From contig JAFAHH010000772.1 of assembly GCA_019237355.1 (NCBI GenBank), positions 1 to 6,001 on the forward strand: 6,001 nucleotides of DNA. Direction: 5' to 3'. The notes below the pieces were generated by a model. It saw nothing but the letters and a program-made list of their open reading frames with translations, made no database searches and was not told where the DNA came from. Made by a program: the position numbers and the translations under genes. Below are positions 5,423 through 6,001 of this stretch, piece after piece (positions within the stretch are counted from its first letter, which is position 1; every line of letters begins with the position of its first letter). The stretch is from Acetobacteraceae bacterium (GTDB lineage Bacteria > Pseudomonadota > Alphaproteobacteria > Acetobacterales > Acetobacteraceae).

Positions 5423-6001
5423 TCCCAGCTTCCTCTCGGCGGATGCTGCGGATCGTGCCATCTGGGCTGGCGATGATCGCTTGTTCCGCCATATCGAGAA
5501 ACAAGCCAGTTTCGGCAACACCCGCTATCGTTTTCAAGTCGCGCTGCAAGGCCGCCGCATCCATTTCCGCGACACCGTCGCAATCATAGATGTAGTTGCC
5601 GTTGTCCGTCACATAAGGGCCATTGCCAGCTTGGCGAAGGCGGGGCGTTAGGCCCAATTGCGCAATCCGGCGTGCGGTGGCGTTGTGCGCGAACTGCACG
5701 ACTTCAACCGGTAGGGGCGCATGCTGGCCAAGGCGGCTGACCAGCTTGCTTTCATCGGCAATGACGATGAACCGCTTCGCCGCTTGGGCGATTACCTTTT
5801 CCCACAACAACGCGCCGCCGAGCCCCTTGATCAGGCCCAGGCGGCTCGTTTCCACCTCATCCGCGCCATCGATTGCGAGATCGAGCCCCGGCACGTCATC
5901 GAGGGAAGCTGTTGGGATGCCAAGCCGTCTCGCTTCCGTCTCCGTGCGATTCGAGGTGGCCACGCCGACGACCCGAAGCTGCTCTTCGCGCTGCCGGCGG
6001 G
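5415..6001 (-). CDS. rpiA: ribose-5-phosphate isomerase A (5' end outside window)
   Basis: Cytoplasmic isomerase interconverting ribose 5-phosphate and ribulose 5-phosphate in the non-oxidative pentose phosphate pathway. The frame is open to the right edge; 194 residues are visible against a usual length of about 230, so some 35-40 residues are missing, including the GxGTGST phosphate loop. The first visible residues, RRQREEQLRVVGVATSNRTETEARRLGIP, match the family, so the GTG at 5963 is internal and not the start. Counting from that codon, IDGADE (31-36) carries both active-site aspartates, IKG has the conserved Lys46, LLWEK has the catalytic Glu55 (base 5801) and ADESK has Lys73. Their spacing agrees with E. 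coli RpiA except for one extra residue before Lys46. TDNGNYIYD and AGVAETGLF complete the C-terminal part. It stops at TGA (complement of 5415-5417), 8 bases inside gntK, and is the most upstream gene of the operon seen here. Confidence 0.95.
   Translation of the reverse strand, partial: RRQREEQLRVVGVATSNRTETEARRLGIPTASLDDVPGLDLAIDGADEVETSRLGLIKGLGGALLWEKVIAQAAKRFIVIADESKLVSRLGQHAPLPVEVVQFAHNATARRIAQLGLTPRLRQAGNGPYVTDNGNYIYDCDGVAEMDAAALQRDLKTIAGVAETGLFLDMAEQAIIASPDGTIRSIRREEAGNA
5429..5436 (-). promoter_or_regulatory. ribosome-binding site deciding the gluconokinase start
   Basis: AGAGGAAG on the minus strand lies 6 bases before the ATG at 5422, inside the end of rpiA. It rules in that ATG over the upstream GTG at 5521 and suggests coupled translation of rpiA and gntK. 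Confidence 0.6.

Noticed and set aside
5094..5651. Plus-strand open frame across gntK and rpiA
   Set aside because: Antisense to two enzymes with intact catalytic motifs; the product is Ser/Arg/Ala-rich and unlike any family I know.
1..6001. CRISPR array, tRNA/rRNA genes, insertion sequences or phage genes
   Set aside because: No regularly spaced repeats, no RNA-gene signatures, no terminal inverted repeats and no transposase or integrase motifs were seen on either strand.

Overview
The window looks like ordinary chromosomal DNA of a GC-rich proteobacterium, most likely an alphaproteobacterium of the Rhizobiales/Acetobacteraceae kind. This is an inference from base composition, from the style of the two solute-binding proteins (a TAXI protein with a long C-terminal tail and a family 5 ABC binding protein), and from the sugar-acid and pentose-phosphate gene set. 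No rRNA, tRNA, phage, transposon or CRISPR sequence is visible.

Layout. Bases 1-2744 hold two plus-strand genes in tandem for exported solute-binding proteins: a TAXI-family protein cut off at its 5' end by the window edge, then, after 63 bases, a peptide/nickel-type (SBP_bac_5) ABC binding protein. No permease or ATPase for either is in the window. A 45-base convergent gap (2745-2789) follows. Bases 2790-6001 hold five minus-strand genes packed as one apparent operon, read from right to left: rpiA (5' end outside the window), gluconokinase, a small DUF962/Mpo1-like membrane protein, an SMP-30/gluconolactonase-type lactonase, and a ROK-family kinase of the polyphosphate-glucokinase type. rpiA and gntK overlap by 8 bases. 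gntK and the DUF962 gene overlap by 4 bases (ATGA). The lactonase and kinase genes adjoin directly once a probable one-base frameshift is allowed for.

How the genes fit together. The kinase would make glucose 6-phosphate, the lactonase would open gluconolactone (or a related sugar lactone) to the acid, gluconokinase would make 6-phosphogluconate, and RpiA would interconvert ribulose 5-phosphate and ribose 5-phosphate. Together these feed glucose and gluconate into the pentose phosphate pathway; zwf, pgl and gnd would be needed and may lie beyond the right edge. The DUF962 protein has no evident place in this route.

Most notable points: (1) the lactonase frame runs on through its expected stop and 146 bases into the kinase gene, whereas skipping one T at 3552 gives a typical C-terminus and a TAA inside the kinase ribosome-binding site; (2) the ribosome-binding sites of two operon genes sit in short hairpins; (3) a 21-base sequence from the 3' end of the lactonase gene recurs, 19 of 21 identical, just after the kinase gene; (4) two unrelated types of binding protein are paired without visible transport machinery. 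I found nothing that amounts to a clearly new system.
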